A DNA stretch of 9,638 bases, taken from assembly GCA_035946955.1 (NCBI GenBank), contig DASYYE010000590.1:1-9638 (forward strand), given 5' to 3'. The notes beneath the pieces are model-generated. The model saw nothing but the letters and a program-made list of their open reading frames with translations, was not told where the DNA came from and ran no database searches. The position numbers were made by a program, and so were the translations under genes. This document shows positions 1 to 5,616 of the stretch, in pieces. The DNA comes from DASYYE01 sp035946955. Lineage in GTDB: Bacteria > Actinomycetota > Actinomycetes > Streptosporangiales > Streptosporangiaceae. Positions within the stretch are counted from its first letter, which is position 1; each line of letters opens with the position of its first letter.

Positions 1-1
1 C

Positions 2-106
2 GCTCCCGCCTTCGTCATCCGCAGCAGCAACAACGGGGCCGAACTCGACTATGGACCCCGCGGCCCGCAGCATCGCGGCAACGCCCAGCTCCGGCCAGCC
101 ACCTGA
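2..106 (+). CDS. Possible C-terminal end of an unidentified protein (partial, cut by window edge)
   Basis: An open frame enters from the left edge and ends at TGA 104-106, giving 34 codons that read APAFVIRSSNNGAELDYG and onward to ...LRPAT. About 28 of 34 codons end in G or C, which fits coding DNA here, but other frames in this stretch are also open because the DNA is GC-rich. I do not recognise the family. If real, it converges on the VOC gene, whose stop lies about 140 bp downstream. The 141 bp between them holds only a weak imperfect hairpin (225-243). The alternative is that the segment is non-coding or belongs to a minus-strand frame. Confidence 0.35.
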   Translation, partial: APAFVIRSSNNGAELDYGPRGPQHRGNAQLRPAT

Positions 107-247
107 GCGGCGATCAACAGACCGCGGTTCCCTCTGATCCACTGGTGCTGGTGGCATTCGGCGAGACGCTTCAGATTCAGCAACTGCCGCCAGGGATCGG
201 ACGGCCCGGCAAGCAGGGTGAGCCCGTCGCCGATGGCGTGACGATGT

Positions 248-1066
248 TCACGCGTTCGGGACCAGGTCAAGGCGGTCGAGCTGCTCGATCCGGGCCTGGG
301 GGCCGGCGTCGTGCACCCGTACGGGCCGGCCTGCTGCCGGCGCACCTTCATCGGTGAGGTAGAAGCGCATCTCATGACCGTCGGGGTCGTACAGGTCCGG
401 GAGCAACCACCCGACCGGGGTGCGCAGGACCGGTCCGTGCGGTTCACCGAGGTCGTCGAGGCGACGGGCCAGCTCATCGAGGGCCGCCTTGTCCGGCGCG
501 CCCATCTCGAAATAGACCCGGCCCGCAGTTCGCGCCGCGTGTTCCGGGTCGAGCCTGACCGTGAGGAACGTGCCGCCGTTGGGGTGGCCGAGCCCGTAGC
601 CGACCAGGCGGCCAGCTTCGGCGAATTCCACCGCCGGTTGGTAGCCGAGCACCCGCTGATACCACAGCGCGGATCGCCGCACGTCGGCCACGTGCACCTT
701 CAGGTGATGGATGCCCGCCAGCCGGGGAGCCGAGCCTGCCCTGGAGACATCGGGGCCGGGTTCCCGCGGCGCAGCGGCCGCTACCCAGACATCGATGACC
801 TCCATCGGCTCGTACGGCGGCAAGGTGGCTGGGCGGGTCATTCCGCGGTCGGCCATGACCTTCCGGACCGCGGGAGCGACCCGGTCGTCGTGAAAACGCC
901 GCCAGTCCGCCTCGCTGTCCCACACGTCGATGTAGCGCAGCCCGCCGTCGCGGCGGACGGCCAGGTGAACGACGAGCCCTTCCGGTGTCGCAGCGCCGAT
1001 CGCGCCCCGGACCTCGGCATAGTGGGCTTCGCCGACCGGCACGTCACGGGTGAACGCGTAGCTCAT
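248..1066 (-). CDS. VOC-family (glyoxalase/bleomycin-resistance fold) protein with ABM-like N-terminal domain
   Basis: The 272-residue product has two parts. Residues 1-95 look like a small ferredoxin-like alpha+beta domain of the antibiotic-biosynthesis-monooxygenase type (GLRYIDVWDSEADWRRFHDDRV, a 'report and dimerise' fold often found in actinobacterial hypothetical proteins). After an Ala/Pro linker (about 96-115), residues 117-238 form a vicinal-oxygen-chelate domain: GIHHLKVHVADV at its start, YFEMGAPD in the middle and YDPDGHEMRFYL at its end. The likely metal ligands are His120 or His121, Glu187 and Glu232. Such domains carry out isomerase, dioxygenase or drug-binding roles; the substrate cannot be read here. 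The start is supported by an AGGGAGG ribosome site (1072-1078) five bases before the ATG. The gene is divergent from a TetR gene, so it is probably that regulator's target. It is likely cytosolic, with no signal peptide. Confidence 0.85.
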   Translation of the reverse strand: MSYAFTRDVPVGEAHYAEVRGAIGAATPEGLVVHLAVRRDGGLRYIDVWDSEADWRRFHDDRVAPAVRKVMADRGMTRPATLPPYEPMEVIDVWVAAAAPREPGPDVSRAGSAPRLAGIHHLKVHVADVRRSALWYQRVLGYQPAVEFAEAGRLVGYGLGHPNGGTFLTVRLDPEHAARTAGRVYFEMGAPDKAALDELARRLDDLGEPHGPVLRTPVGWLLPDLYDPDGHEMRFYLTDEGAPAAGRPVRVHDAGPQARIEQLDRLDLVPNA

Positions 1067-1142
1067 GCCGCCCTCCCTGCGTTAAGATATAAGCACTGTT
1101 ATTTGATATATGAGTCTCTACTCAATAGGCGTGACTGTCAAG
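1067..1142. promoter_or_regulatory. Divergent promoter region with 14-bp palindrome (candidate TetR operator)
   Basis: This short gap between the VOC and TetR genes is clearly AT-richer than its surroundings. It contains a perfect inverted repeat, TGAGT-ctct-ACTCA, at 1111-1124. On the plus strand TTAAGA (1082-1087) and GATATA (1105-1110) are spaced by 17 bp and could serve as -35 and -10; the palindrome would then sit on the start point of transcription, where a TetR repressor would block it. TetR-family regulators commonly bind palindromes in such shared divergent regions. The promoter elements match the consensus only moderately. Confidence 0.5.
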
Positions 1143-1790
1143 ATGCCCCGCACCTATGACGCGACCAGGCGGCAGGAACAGGCGCGGGAGAACCGCGCCC
1201 GGGTACTCGGCGCCGCCCGCGCCCGCTTCCTCGCCGACGGCTACGCGGCCACGACAATCCCAGCCGTGGCCCGCGAGGCCGGCGTATCGGTCCAGACGGT
1301 CTACAAGGCGTTCGCGAACAAGGCCGGGCTTCTCAAAGCAGTGTTCGACGTGGCCGTCACCGGCGACGATCAGCCCATCCCGGTAGCCGGACGGGACCAG
1401 ATCAAACGCATCCAGGCCGAGCCCGACCCTCAGAGCAAGCTGCGGATGTACGCCGAGTACTTCGTCCAGGGAGCCCAGCGCGCCGTCGCGGTGGGGCTCC
1501 TCGCCCGGGACGCCGCCAGCGGTGATCCCGCGGCCGCCGACGTGTGGGACCAGATCCAGCGGCAACGGCTCACCGGGATGGGCCAGTTCGCCCGCCACCT
1601 CCACGCCGACGGTCACCTGCCCGCCAGCACCACCGTCGAGGAAGCCCGCGACATCCTGTGGACCTTCACCTCCCCCGAGCTATGGAACCTTCTCGTCATC
1701 CAGCGAGGCTGGACACCGGCACACTACGGGCACTGGCTCGCCGGCATGCTCACCGCCGCCCTCCTCACCCCACAGCCGCCGCGAAGCTGA
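1143..1790 (+). CDS. TetR/AcrR-family transcriptional regulator
   Basis: The product is a 215-residue one-component repressor. The N-terminal DNA-binding domain is typical: NRARVLGAARARFLADGYAAT then the helix-turn-helix TIPAVAREAGVSVQTVYKAF and NKAGLLKAVFD (about residues 17-65). The rest is a helical ligand-binding and dimerisation domain, with a C-terminal half (ARDILWTFTSPELWNLLV) seen in many actinobacterial TetR proteins; the ligand is unknown. I chose ATG 1143 because MPRTYD followed by a basic stretch is the usual beginning of this family, and because the in-frame ATG at 1110 would place the 1111-1124 palindrome inside the coding region. GTG 1131 is also possible; none of the three has a strong ribosome site. 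It probably represses itself and the divergent VOC gene. Confidence 0.88.
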   Translation: MPRTYDATRRQEQARENRARVLGAARARFLADGYAATTIPAVAREAGVSVQTVYKAFANKAGLLKAVFDVAVTGDDQPIPVAGRDQIKRIQAEPDPQSKLRMYAEYFVQGAQRAVAVGLLARDAASGDPAAADVWDQIQRQRLTGMGQFARHLHADGHLPASTTVEEARDILWTFTSPELWNLLVIQRGWTPAHYGHWLAGMLTAALLTPQPPRS

Positions 1791-1819
1791 CACCTAACAC
1801 CACCCGACGTCAGCGCCGC

Positions 1820-1842
1820 GACCAGCGCTGGGCCTGGTCTTT
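1820..1842 (+). terminator. Candidate rho-independent terminator after the TetR gene
   Basis: GACCAG (1820-1825) and CTGGTC (1834-1839) form a 6-bp stem around an 8-base loop that itself contains GC-rich sequence, followed directly by TTT. It lies 30 bp after the TetR stop. The stem is short, so this is a moderate call. Confidence 0.4.
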
Positions 1843-1924
1843 GCTGGAAGCGGGCCGCCAAGGCTGACTGGTCAGGGCACGACCACAAGTTGCGAGTTCC
1901 CGCTGTGGAGCCCACGCCGCGACG

Positions 1925-2302
1925 GTGTTGCTGGTGCCGCTGGCCGCCGTTGCGGCGGTCGCGGTCATGGCCGGCCCTGCGGCCGCCTCCGGGGCGGAAA
2001 ACACCCGCGGGATGACGTCGCGGGCGAGCCCCGCCCGCCCGGTCATCGCGTATGTGACCGGCGGTTCGGATACCGCGACGGTGACCCCGATCCGCACCGC
2101 GACCAACACCGCTCTCCCGCCGATCAAGGTCGGGAACGCAAATGAACTTCTGGAAACTATCGTGGTCACCCCGGACGGCACCACCGTCTATGTGGTCAAC
2201 GAGCTTGCGAACACGGTGACCCCGATCCGCACCGCCACCAATACCGCGCTCCCGCCGGTCAAGGTCGGGAGTCTTCCCGTCGCGATCGCGATCACCCCGT
2301 AA
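1925..2302 (+). CDS. Short secreted YVTN/YncE-type beta-propeller protein, probably a contracted remnant
   Basis: The 125-residue frame opens with a hydrophobic, Ala-rich export segment (VPLAAVAAVAVMAGPAAAS, cleavage likely near AAAS) and continues with YVTN-family repeat sequence: IAYVTGGSDTATVTPIRTAT, then TPDGTTVYVVNELANTVTPI, ending in LPVAIAITP. YVTN-repeat proteins are normally extracellular seven-bladed propellers of 300 or more residues; here there is room for only about two and a half repeats, too few for a closed propeller. The ending resembles the natural end of the family, so loss seems internal. The 5' end is also poor: the GTG at 1925 has GGAG 14 bases upstream, too far, and the peptide lacks the usual positively charged start. 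In-frame sequence back to the stop at 1865-1867 includes basic residues but no standard start codon. It may be a pseudogene; its function is uncertain. Confidence 0.6.
   Translation: MLLVPLAAVAAVAVMAGPAAASGAENTRGMTSRASPARPVIAYVTGGSDTATVTPIRTATNTALPPIKVGNANELLETIVVTPDGTTVYVVNELANTVTPIRTATNTALPPVKVGSLPVAIAITP
2078..2269 (+). repeat. Two 57-bp direct repeats (YVTN repeat units), 135-bp period
   Basis: The segment 2078-2134 recurs at 2213-2269 with 4 mismatches in 57 bases, each encoding a TVTPIRTATNTALPP(I/V)KVG stretch. The 135-bp period equals 45 residues, close to one propeller blade. Such near-identical copies are good substrates for recombination that adds or removes blades. Confidence 0.85.
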
Positions 2303-2311
2303 CGCCACGCA

Positions 2312-2345
2312 GCCCTCCTGCGGCCCGGCCGGGCTGCGGGAGGGC
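2312..2345. terminator. Long GC-rich hairpin, probable bidirectional terminator
   Basis: Arms 2312-2328 and 2329-2345 are complementary over 17 positions, 15 Watson-Crick and two G-U type, meeting at a CCGG/CCGG centre so that a small loop forms at the tip. It starts ten bases after the YVTN-like stop and lies between two convergent genes. No T-run follows, which is common for actinobacterial terminators. Short direct repeats flank it (ACGCCACGC at 2302-2310 and 2368-2376; CATGGTGA at 2351-2358 and 2380-2387). Confidence 0.65.
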
Positions 2346-2422
2346 ACCTCCATGGTGATGGTAAGTGACGCCACGCGCTCATGGTGAGGGACGGCCAACA
2401 CACTTCCGGACCTCGCCAGTAC

Positions 2423-3451
2423 TCAGCTGTCTTTCTGGCTGGGCTGGGCAGCTGGAGTTTCCGGTGCTTCTGGCTCCGTTTCGGCGAGCCGGACTGGCTC
2501 AACCTCACCATCGGCAGTTTGTTCCGGCGCCCCACTGGGGCCAGATCTTGTTGCGGTTTCCCCGGCAGGACTCCCATGGTCGCTGCCAAGACCCGGCCCG
2601 GGCGGGGCCTGAGCATCTTCGCGAGCGATCGCCGGTGCCACACCAAGCGCGGCCTGTTCCACCTCGATGATCGACTCGTTGCGCAACCTGGCTTCGTAGG
2701 CCTTCCACCCCCCACGGGCGCCGAACAGCCGCTTGGCCGAGACCAGGTAGACGACGAGCAACAGGTTGACCACCAGCGCCGCGACCCGCAACCAGGTGAT
2801 CTTCACGATCAGGTCATAAATCTCATAGGGCAAGAACAGTGACGTTGCAGCGGCAGCGAAATATTCGCCCCAGCGTCGGCCCTGCCACAGCCCGACGGCC
2901 TCCACCAGTTCGATGACTGCGTACACGGCCAAGCCCATGGCCAGGTACAAGAGTGTCCGGGGGGTGAGGGTGAAGGTGTGCTGGATGAACCCGAGCAGCT
3001 TGGAATGGCTGACGTTGAAGCCAAGGTCCCGGTACAACGCACGGACCGCTGGCAGGTCGCTGTCGAACGCACGCTGGATGCCAGCCTTGTCGTTTCGGAA
3101 CTGCCAAACGCCGTAGGCGGCGCCGCCCAAGACCAGGAAACGGACGAACCGCTCCACGGCAAACACCCGCAGCAGCATCTCGCTGCGCAGCTCCTTGCCC
3201 CGGCGTATCAGCGGGGCCTGCGCGGCCGGGCCACTGCCGGGCTGCCTGTCGGTCACGAACGCACCGCAGCGCAGGCAACGCCAGGCCGTCCCGCCCGGTG
3301 TCGTTGCCATCAGCCGGTCCCGCAACTGAGTCTCGTCCGGCGCGTAGGTCACGTGGCCCCGCCGGGCACAGCCGAAAAGATTCCAGTCCACATCGTCAAC
3401 GATAGGCCCAGGCCCCTCCGCCCGTCGGCGGCTCGTATCACGCACCCGCAT
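2423..3451 (-). CDS. DUF2127-family integral membrane protein with CxxC-containing N-terminal head
   Basis: The 342-residue product matches the layout of DUF2127 membrane proteins, whose function is unknown. Residues 23-63 (DWNLFGCARRGHVTYAPDE ... WRCLRCGAFV) carry Cys28, His33, Cys59 and Cys62, which could bind zinc. Membrane segments follow at about 97-115, 157-179, 184-205 and 211-233; the conserved-looking motifs are ELVEAVGLWQGRRWGEY and LFLPYEIYDLI. The last 75 or so residues are a hydrophilic tail rich in Pro, Glu, Gly and Ala, probably disordered. The frame extends 48 codons further upstream, but ATG 3451 has a good GGAGGG ribosome site 8 bases before it and the upstream peptide looks unlike protein, so I use 3451. 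The gene is divergent from the sigma-factor gene and converges on the YVTN-like gene. A link to the sigma factor is possible but not shown. Confidence 0.85.
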   Translation of the reverse strand: MRVRDTSRRRAEGPGPIVDDVDWNLFGCARRGHVTYAPDETQLRDRLMATTPGGTAWRCLRCGAFVTDRQPGSGPAAQAPLIRRGKELRSEMLLRVFAVERFVRFLVLGGAAYGVWQFRNDKAGIQRAFDSDLPAVRALYRDLGFNVSHSKLLGFIQHTFTLTPRTLLYLAMGLAVYAVIELVEAVGLWQGRRWGEYFAAAATSLFLPYEIYDLIVKITWLRVAALVVNLLLVVYLVSAKRLFGARGGWKAYEARLRNESIIEVEQAALGVAPAIAREDAQAPPGPGLGSDHGSPAGETATRSGPSGAPEQTADGEVEPVRLAETEPEAPETPAAQPSQKDS

Positions 3452-3718
3452 GGGCTCTGCCCTCCAAGCGAGCCTGCGTGACGACCCACAGACCGACCAT
3501 CGGCCCCGCAACCTGTGTGGCCAGTCCGCCGCAAGTGGGTATCCGCGCCACAAGAGGCTAGTCCAATAAGGCGAAAATCCTGCGCACCATATCACTTGAC
3601 CGCGATATCACCCTTACCCTGCAAGTCTGAAATGCCCATTACGTGGGATAATCGGCTCGTCCTTTAAGGGCATCCATTCACCTTCGCGCAACGCCATGAC
3701 ATTCAGACGACGATCAGG
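3452..3718. promoter_or_regulatory. Divergent intergenic region with direct repeats and promoter-like elements
   Basis: This 267-bp gap between the DUF2127 and sigma-factor genes becomes AT-richer from about 3560. ATATCAC occurs at 3589-3595 and 3605-3611, 16 bp apart, flanking TTGACC (3596-3601), a good -35 hexamer without a clear -10. An extended -10 look-alike, TGGGATAAT, lies at about 3644-3652. Closer to the gene, AAC (3690-3692) and CGAC (3708-3711) are spaced by 15 bp, roughly like an ECF-type promoter; transcription from it would start at or near GTG 3719, giving a leaderless message. All these are by-eye matches. Confidence 0.4.
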
Positions 3719-5131
3719 GTGAGGCAGCTGACTCCATCGCGCACCGCCTTGTCACCACCACCTTCCCCGGCCGCGGTCGTGGAGGCCCTGCCTGGTGGCG
3801 CCGTCTCGGTCAGGCCCGCTGACCTGAGCGCTGAGGTCGGCGGGGCTCGTGAAGGCGACGAAGATGCATTCCGTGCCCTGTACACGGACATCCAGCCTCG
3901 TCTGCTGCGCTACTTGTGGGCGCTGGTGGGTGCCGATGCCGAGGACGTGGCGTCGGAGACCTGGCTCCATGTCGCCCGCGACCTGCGGTCCTTCCACGGC
4001 GACTCGGACGGGTTCCGAGGGTGGGTCGCGACGATTGCCCGCCACCGCGCCACCGACCACATGCGCGCGCTGAAGCGCCGCCCCCGTCCAGCGGCGGTGC
4101 AGGCAGAGGATCTGGACTCCTGGGCGGCCCGCGACAACACCGAGGACCACGCGCTGGAAGCGGTATCCACAGACACGGCCCTCGCCCTGATCGCACGGCT
4201 CCCACGCGACCAGGCAGAGGCTGTCCTGCTGCACGTCGTGGTCGGGCTCGACGCGGTCCAGGCCGCCCGCTTGCTCGGCAAACGGCCAGGCGCGGTGCGG
4301 ACGGCCTCGCACCGCGGCCTACGCCGGCTATCCGCCATGGTGAGCTCGGCAACGGCCCTCGGGGTGGTCCCGCAGCCGCTGATCCGTGTCCTGAGCGCCG
4401 CTGCCGCACCTTCCCACGCCAGCGAACTGGCACGCGAGGAGCAGGCGGTGGCCGCCTTCCAGGCGCACCTCACCCCGCTCCGCAGTCCCCCAGGACTGGC
4501 GCCCACCTCACCACTCGCGAAAGCCCTGACCACTAAGGCAGCCGTGGTCACGTTGGCGGCACTGACGGCCGGCGGGCTCGCCGTCACCGCGGTGCTGTCC
4601 ACACCGACCAGGCAGGGACCAGCTCCCGGCAGCACCGGCAGTCACCTGGGAAGAGCCGCCTCGGCTCACGCGGGCGCCCCCGTTCCGGCGCCAGCACGGC
4701 ACAGCCACACCGCGCCAGCAGCAACGCCGACGGTCACCGCCATAGCCCGGACCACCGCACCAGCGCGGCTCCCGGCCACCGCACGTGCACGGCTCCCGTT
4801 GTCTACACTCGTGCATCTGCCGACGTCGGTGCTGGCCAAGCTCCCGGTCTGGGTGCTGCGCAAGCTCCCGTGGCCTGTCCTGCGCCGGCTGCCGGCCTCG
4901 TTGCTCGCCACGCTCCCGCCGTCCGTCCACCGCCCGTTGCCAGTCCCGGTCCTGCGGCCTCCTCAGCCGTTGGTGCCGGTGCACCTCCCCACGCACGGCC
5001 CGGCGGTCCACAGCCAGCTCCCCGCCCATCCACGGTCGCCCGGCCCACGTTCTCACGCGGGGGTGCCCAACTCGGCCGGCCGCGCCGAGAGGGTGGTGCG
5101 AGGGGTTCGGGGGACTGTCATCCACTTGTGA
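3719..5131 (+). CDS. ECF RNA polymerase sigma factor fused to a membrane-spanning segment and octapeptide-repeat tail
   Basis: The 470-residue product directs RNA polymerase to specific promoters. Sigma region 2 lies at about 47-122: GDEDAFRALYTDIQPRLLRY, then DAEDVASETWLHVARDL (core binding) and FRGWVATIARHRATDHMRALKRR (-10 recognition). Region 4 lies at about 150-206, with LPRDQAEAVLLHVVVGLDAV and the helix-turn-helix AARLLGKRPGAVRTASHRGLRRL. ECF factors usually end here, near 200 residues. This one continues with ELAREEQAVAAFQAHL (about 236-251), which resembles the start of small membrane proteins usually encoded separately beside ECF genes, then a membrane helix at about 270-294, a Pro/Ala/Thr linker (295-348), eight LP octapeptide units (349-412) and a Pro/His-rich end. 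By topology the sigma part is cytosolic and the tail outside. GTG 3719 lacks a ribosome site, so the start is less certain than the frame. Confidence 0.88.
   Translation: MRQLTPSRTALSPPPSPAAVVEALPGGAVSVRPADLSAEVGGAREGDEDAFRALYTDIQPRLLRYLWALVGADAEDVASETWLHVARDLRSFHGDSDGFRGWVATIARHRATDHMRALKRRPRPAAVQAEDLDSWAARDNTEDHALEAVSTDTALALIARLPRDQAEAVLLHVVVGLDAVQAARLLGKRPGAVRTASHRGLRRLSAMVSSATALGVVPQPLIRVLSAAAAPSHASELAREEQAVAAFQAHLTPLRSPPGLAPTSPLAKALTTKAAVVTLAALTAGGLAVTAVLSTPTRQGPAPGSTGSHLGRAASAHAGAPVPAPARHSHTAPAATPTVTAIARTTAPARLPATARARLPLSTLVHLPTSVLAKLPVWVLRKLPWPVLRRLPASLLATLPPSVHRPLPVPVLRPPQPLVPVHLPTHGPAVHSQLPAHPRSPGPRSHAGVPNSAGRAERVVRGVRGTVIHL
4763..4954 (+). repeat. Eight in-frame 24-bp units encoding an octapeptide Leu-Pro repeat
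   Basis: Within the tail of the sigma-factor fusion, Leu-Pro occurs at residues 351, 359, 367, 375, 383, 391, 399 and 407, an exact period of eight. The general unit is (A/R)(R/K)-LP-xx-(V/L)-L, for example AKLPVWVL, RKLPWPVL and RRLPASLL. The DNA units have diverged, so the spacing and LP core seem conserved at protein level rather than by recent duplication. The segment is predicted to lie outside the membrane. Confidence 0.9.
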
Positions 5132-5275
5132 CGAGCCGCAGCTGACCGCTCGTCCCGCAGGTGTGAACGTGCGGCGTTGCCGCTATCCCTGGCTCCAGTC
5201 CACACCCCGGACAATGACCAGGCCGATGGCATCCTGCAGCTCACTGTCACCTCCACCACCGGCTGCCGCTGCCGC

Positions 5276-5311
5276 GGGCGCTGTGGGCGCTGTGGGCGCT
5301 GTGGGCGCTGT
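5276..5311. repeat. Four perfect tandem copies of a 9-bp unit (GGGCGCTGT)
   Basis: The unit GGGCGCTGT is repeated exactly at 5276, 5285, 5294 and 5303, and partial GGG-rich copies follow. It lies in the non-coding region upstream of the GH87 gene. Perfect short tandem repeats can change copy number by replication slippage, but no function is evident. Confidence 0.9.
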
Positions 5312-5398
5312 GGGGCGGTGTGGGTCTCCGCGGGTCGGTGGAGGGTTAGCACCGTGGGTGACGTCGTCATCGTTACCGCATCTAGACAAGATATTTCA

Positions 5399-5427
5399 TT
5401 GAAGTGTCACTCTCTTGCATACATATG
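5399..5427 (+). promoter_or_regulatory. Candidate promoter for the GH87 gene
   Basis: TTGAAG (5399-5404) and CATATG (5422-5427) are separated by 17 bp inside the only clearly AT-rich stretch upstream of the GH87 gene. Start of transcription would fall near 5434, about 180 bases before the coding region, leaving a long leader. An 8-bp palindrome, ACATATGT (5421-5428), overlaps the -10 and could be an operator. Other hexamer pairs in this stretch are possible. Confidence 0.35.
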
Positions 5428-5444
5428 TTCATAGATGTACGTTG

Positions 5445-5595
5445 CGGGCAATAGCCCGACGTTCAGCTCGTCGAGGCAGGGCAATCGACCACGGGACGCC
5501 CGGGGCGGGCGTCGTGCCGTTGCGGCACACAAGGGACCAGCGGTCTCCAGCACGACCGGACGGGGGCCACCATCGGGCCCACAGCGTGCGGGCCC
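5445..5595 (+). promoter_or_regulatory. Structured 5' leader with five successive hairpins
   Basis: Five local inverted repeats lie in order between the candidate promoter and the GH87 start: CGGGC-AATA-GCCCG (5445-5458); GACGCCC-5 nt-GGGCGTC (5495-5513); GTGCCG-TTG-CGGCAC (5514-5528, directly abutting the previous one); GGGACC-AGC-GGTCTC (5533-5547, one G-U pair); GGGCCC-9 nt-GGGCCC (5575-5595). They could form an attenuator, a protein-binding leader or a riboswitch-like element. I do not recognise a known riboswitch class. GC-rich DNA yields chance hairpins, but the back-to-back pair of perfect stems is notable. Confidence 0.45.
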
Positions 5596-5616
5596 GGCAT
5601 TGGATTGGGACAGCCC

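Larger units (their letters stand above)
5132..5604. other. 473-bp gene-free region before the GH87 gene
   Basis: No convincing gene lies here. From left to right it holds about 140 bp with nothing I can assign, the GGGCGCTGT tandem array (5276-5311), an AT-rich stretch (about 5380-5440) with promoter-like hexamers, and a hairpin-rich leader (5445-5595). The open frames across it are low-complexity or lack start signals. Confidence 0.7.

Noticed and set aside
225..243. Imperfect hairpin downstream of the VOC stop
   Set aside because: Seven base pairs with a two-base bulge and no T-run; within chance for this GC content.
49..477. Minus-strand 142-codon frame with some protein-like sequence near its end (GDGLTLLAGPSDPWRQLLNL)
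   Set aside because: More than half lies antisense-frame over the VOC gene, there is no start signal, and I recognise no family. GC-rich DNA keeps many false frames open.
311..1159. Long plus-strand frame of 282 codons over the VOC gene
   Set aside because: It is the shadow of the well-supported minus-strand VOC gene, which has a strong ribosome site and clear domain motifs.
1724..2401. Minus-strand 225-codon frame opposite the YVTN-like gene
   Set aside because: Its repeats are the reverse reading of the YVTN units, and the plus-strand frame has a recognisable signal peptide and family motifs.
3452..3595. Upstream extension of the DUF2127 gene to 3595
   Set aside because: The added 48 residues look unlike protein and the downstream ATG at 3451 has a well-placed GGAGGG ribosome site.
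5183..5389. Minus-strand frame encoding a PTAPTAPTAP-rich peptide
   Set aside because: It is simply the 9-bp tandem repeat read in one frame; it would begin at TTG with no ribosome site and has no recognisable domain.
5470..5530. Resemblance to a cyclic di-GMP (GEMM-I) riboswitch: GGGCAA followed by GGGACGC and a GC-rich stem
   Set aside because: The conserved CAAAGCC segment after GGGACGC and the tetraloop/receptor pieces are missing, so the match is only to short G-rich words.
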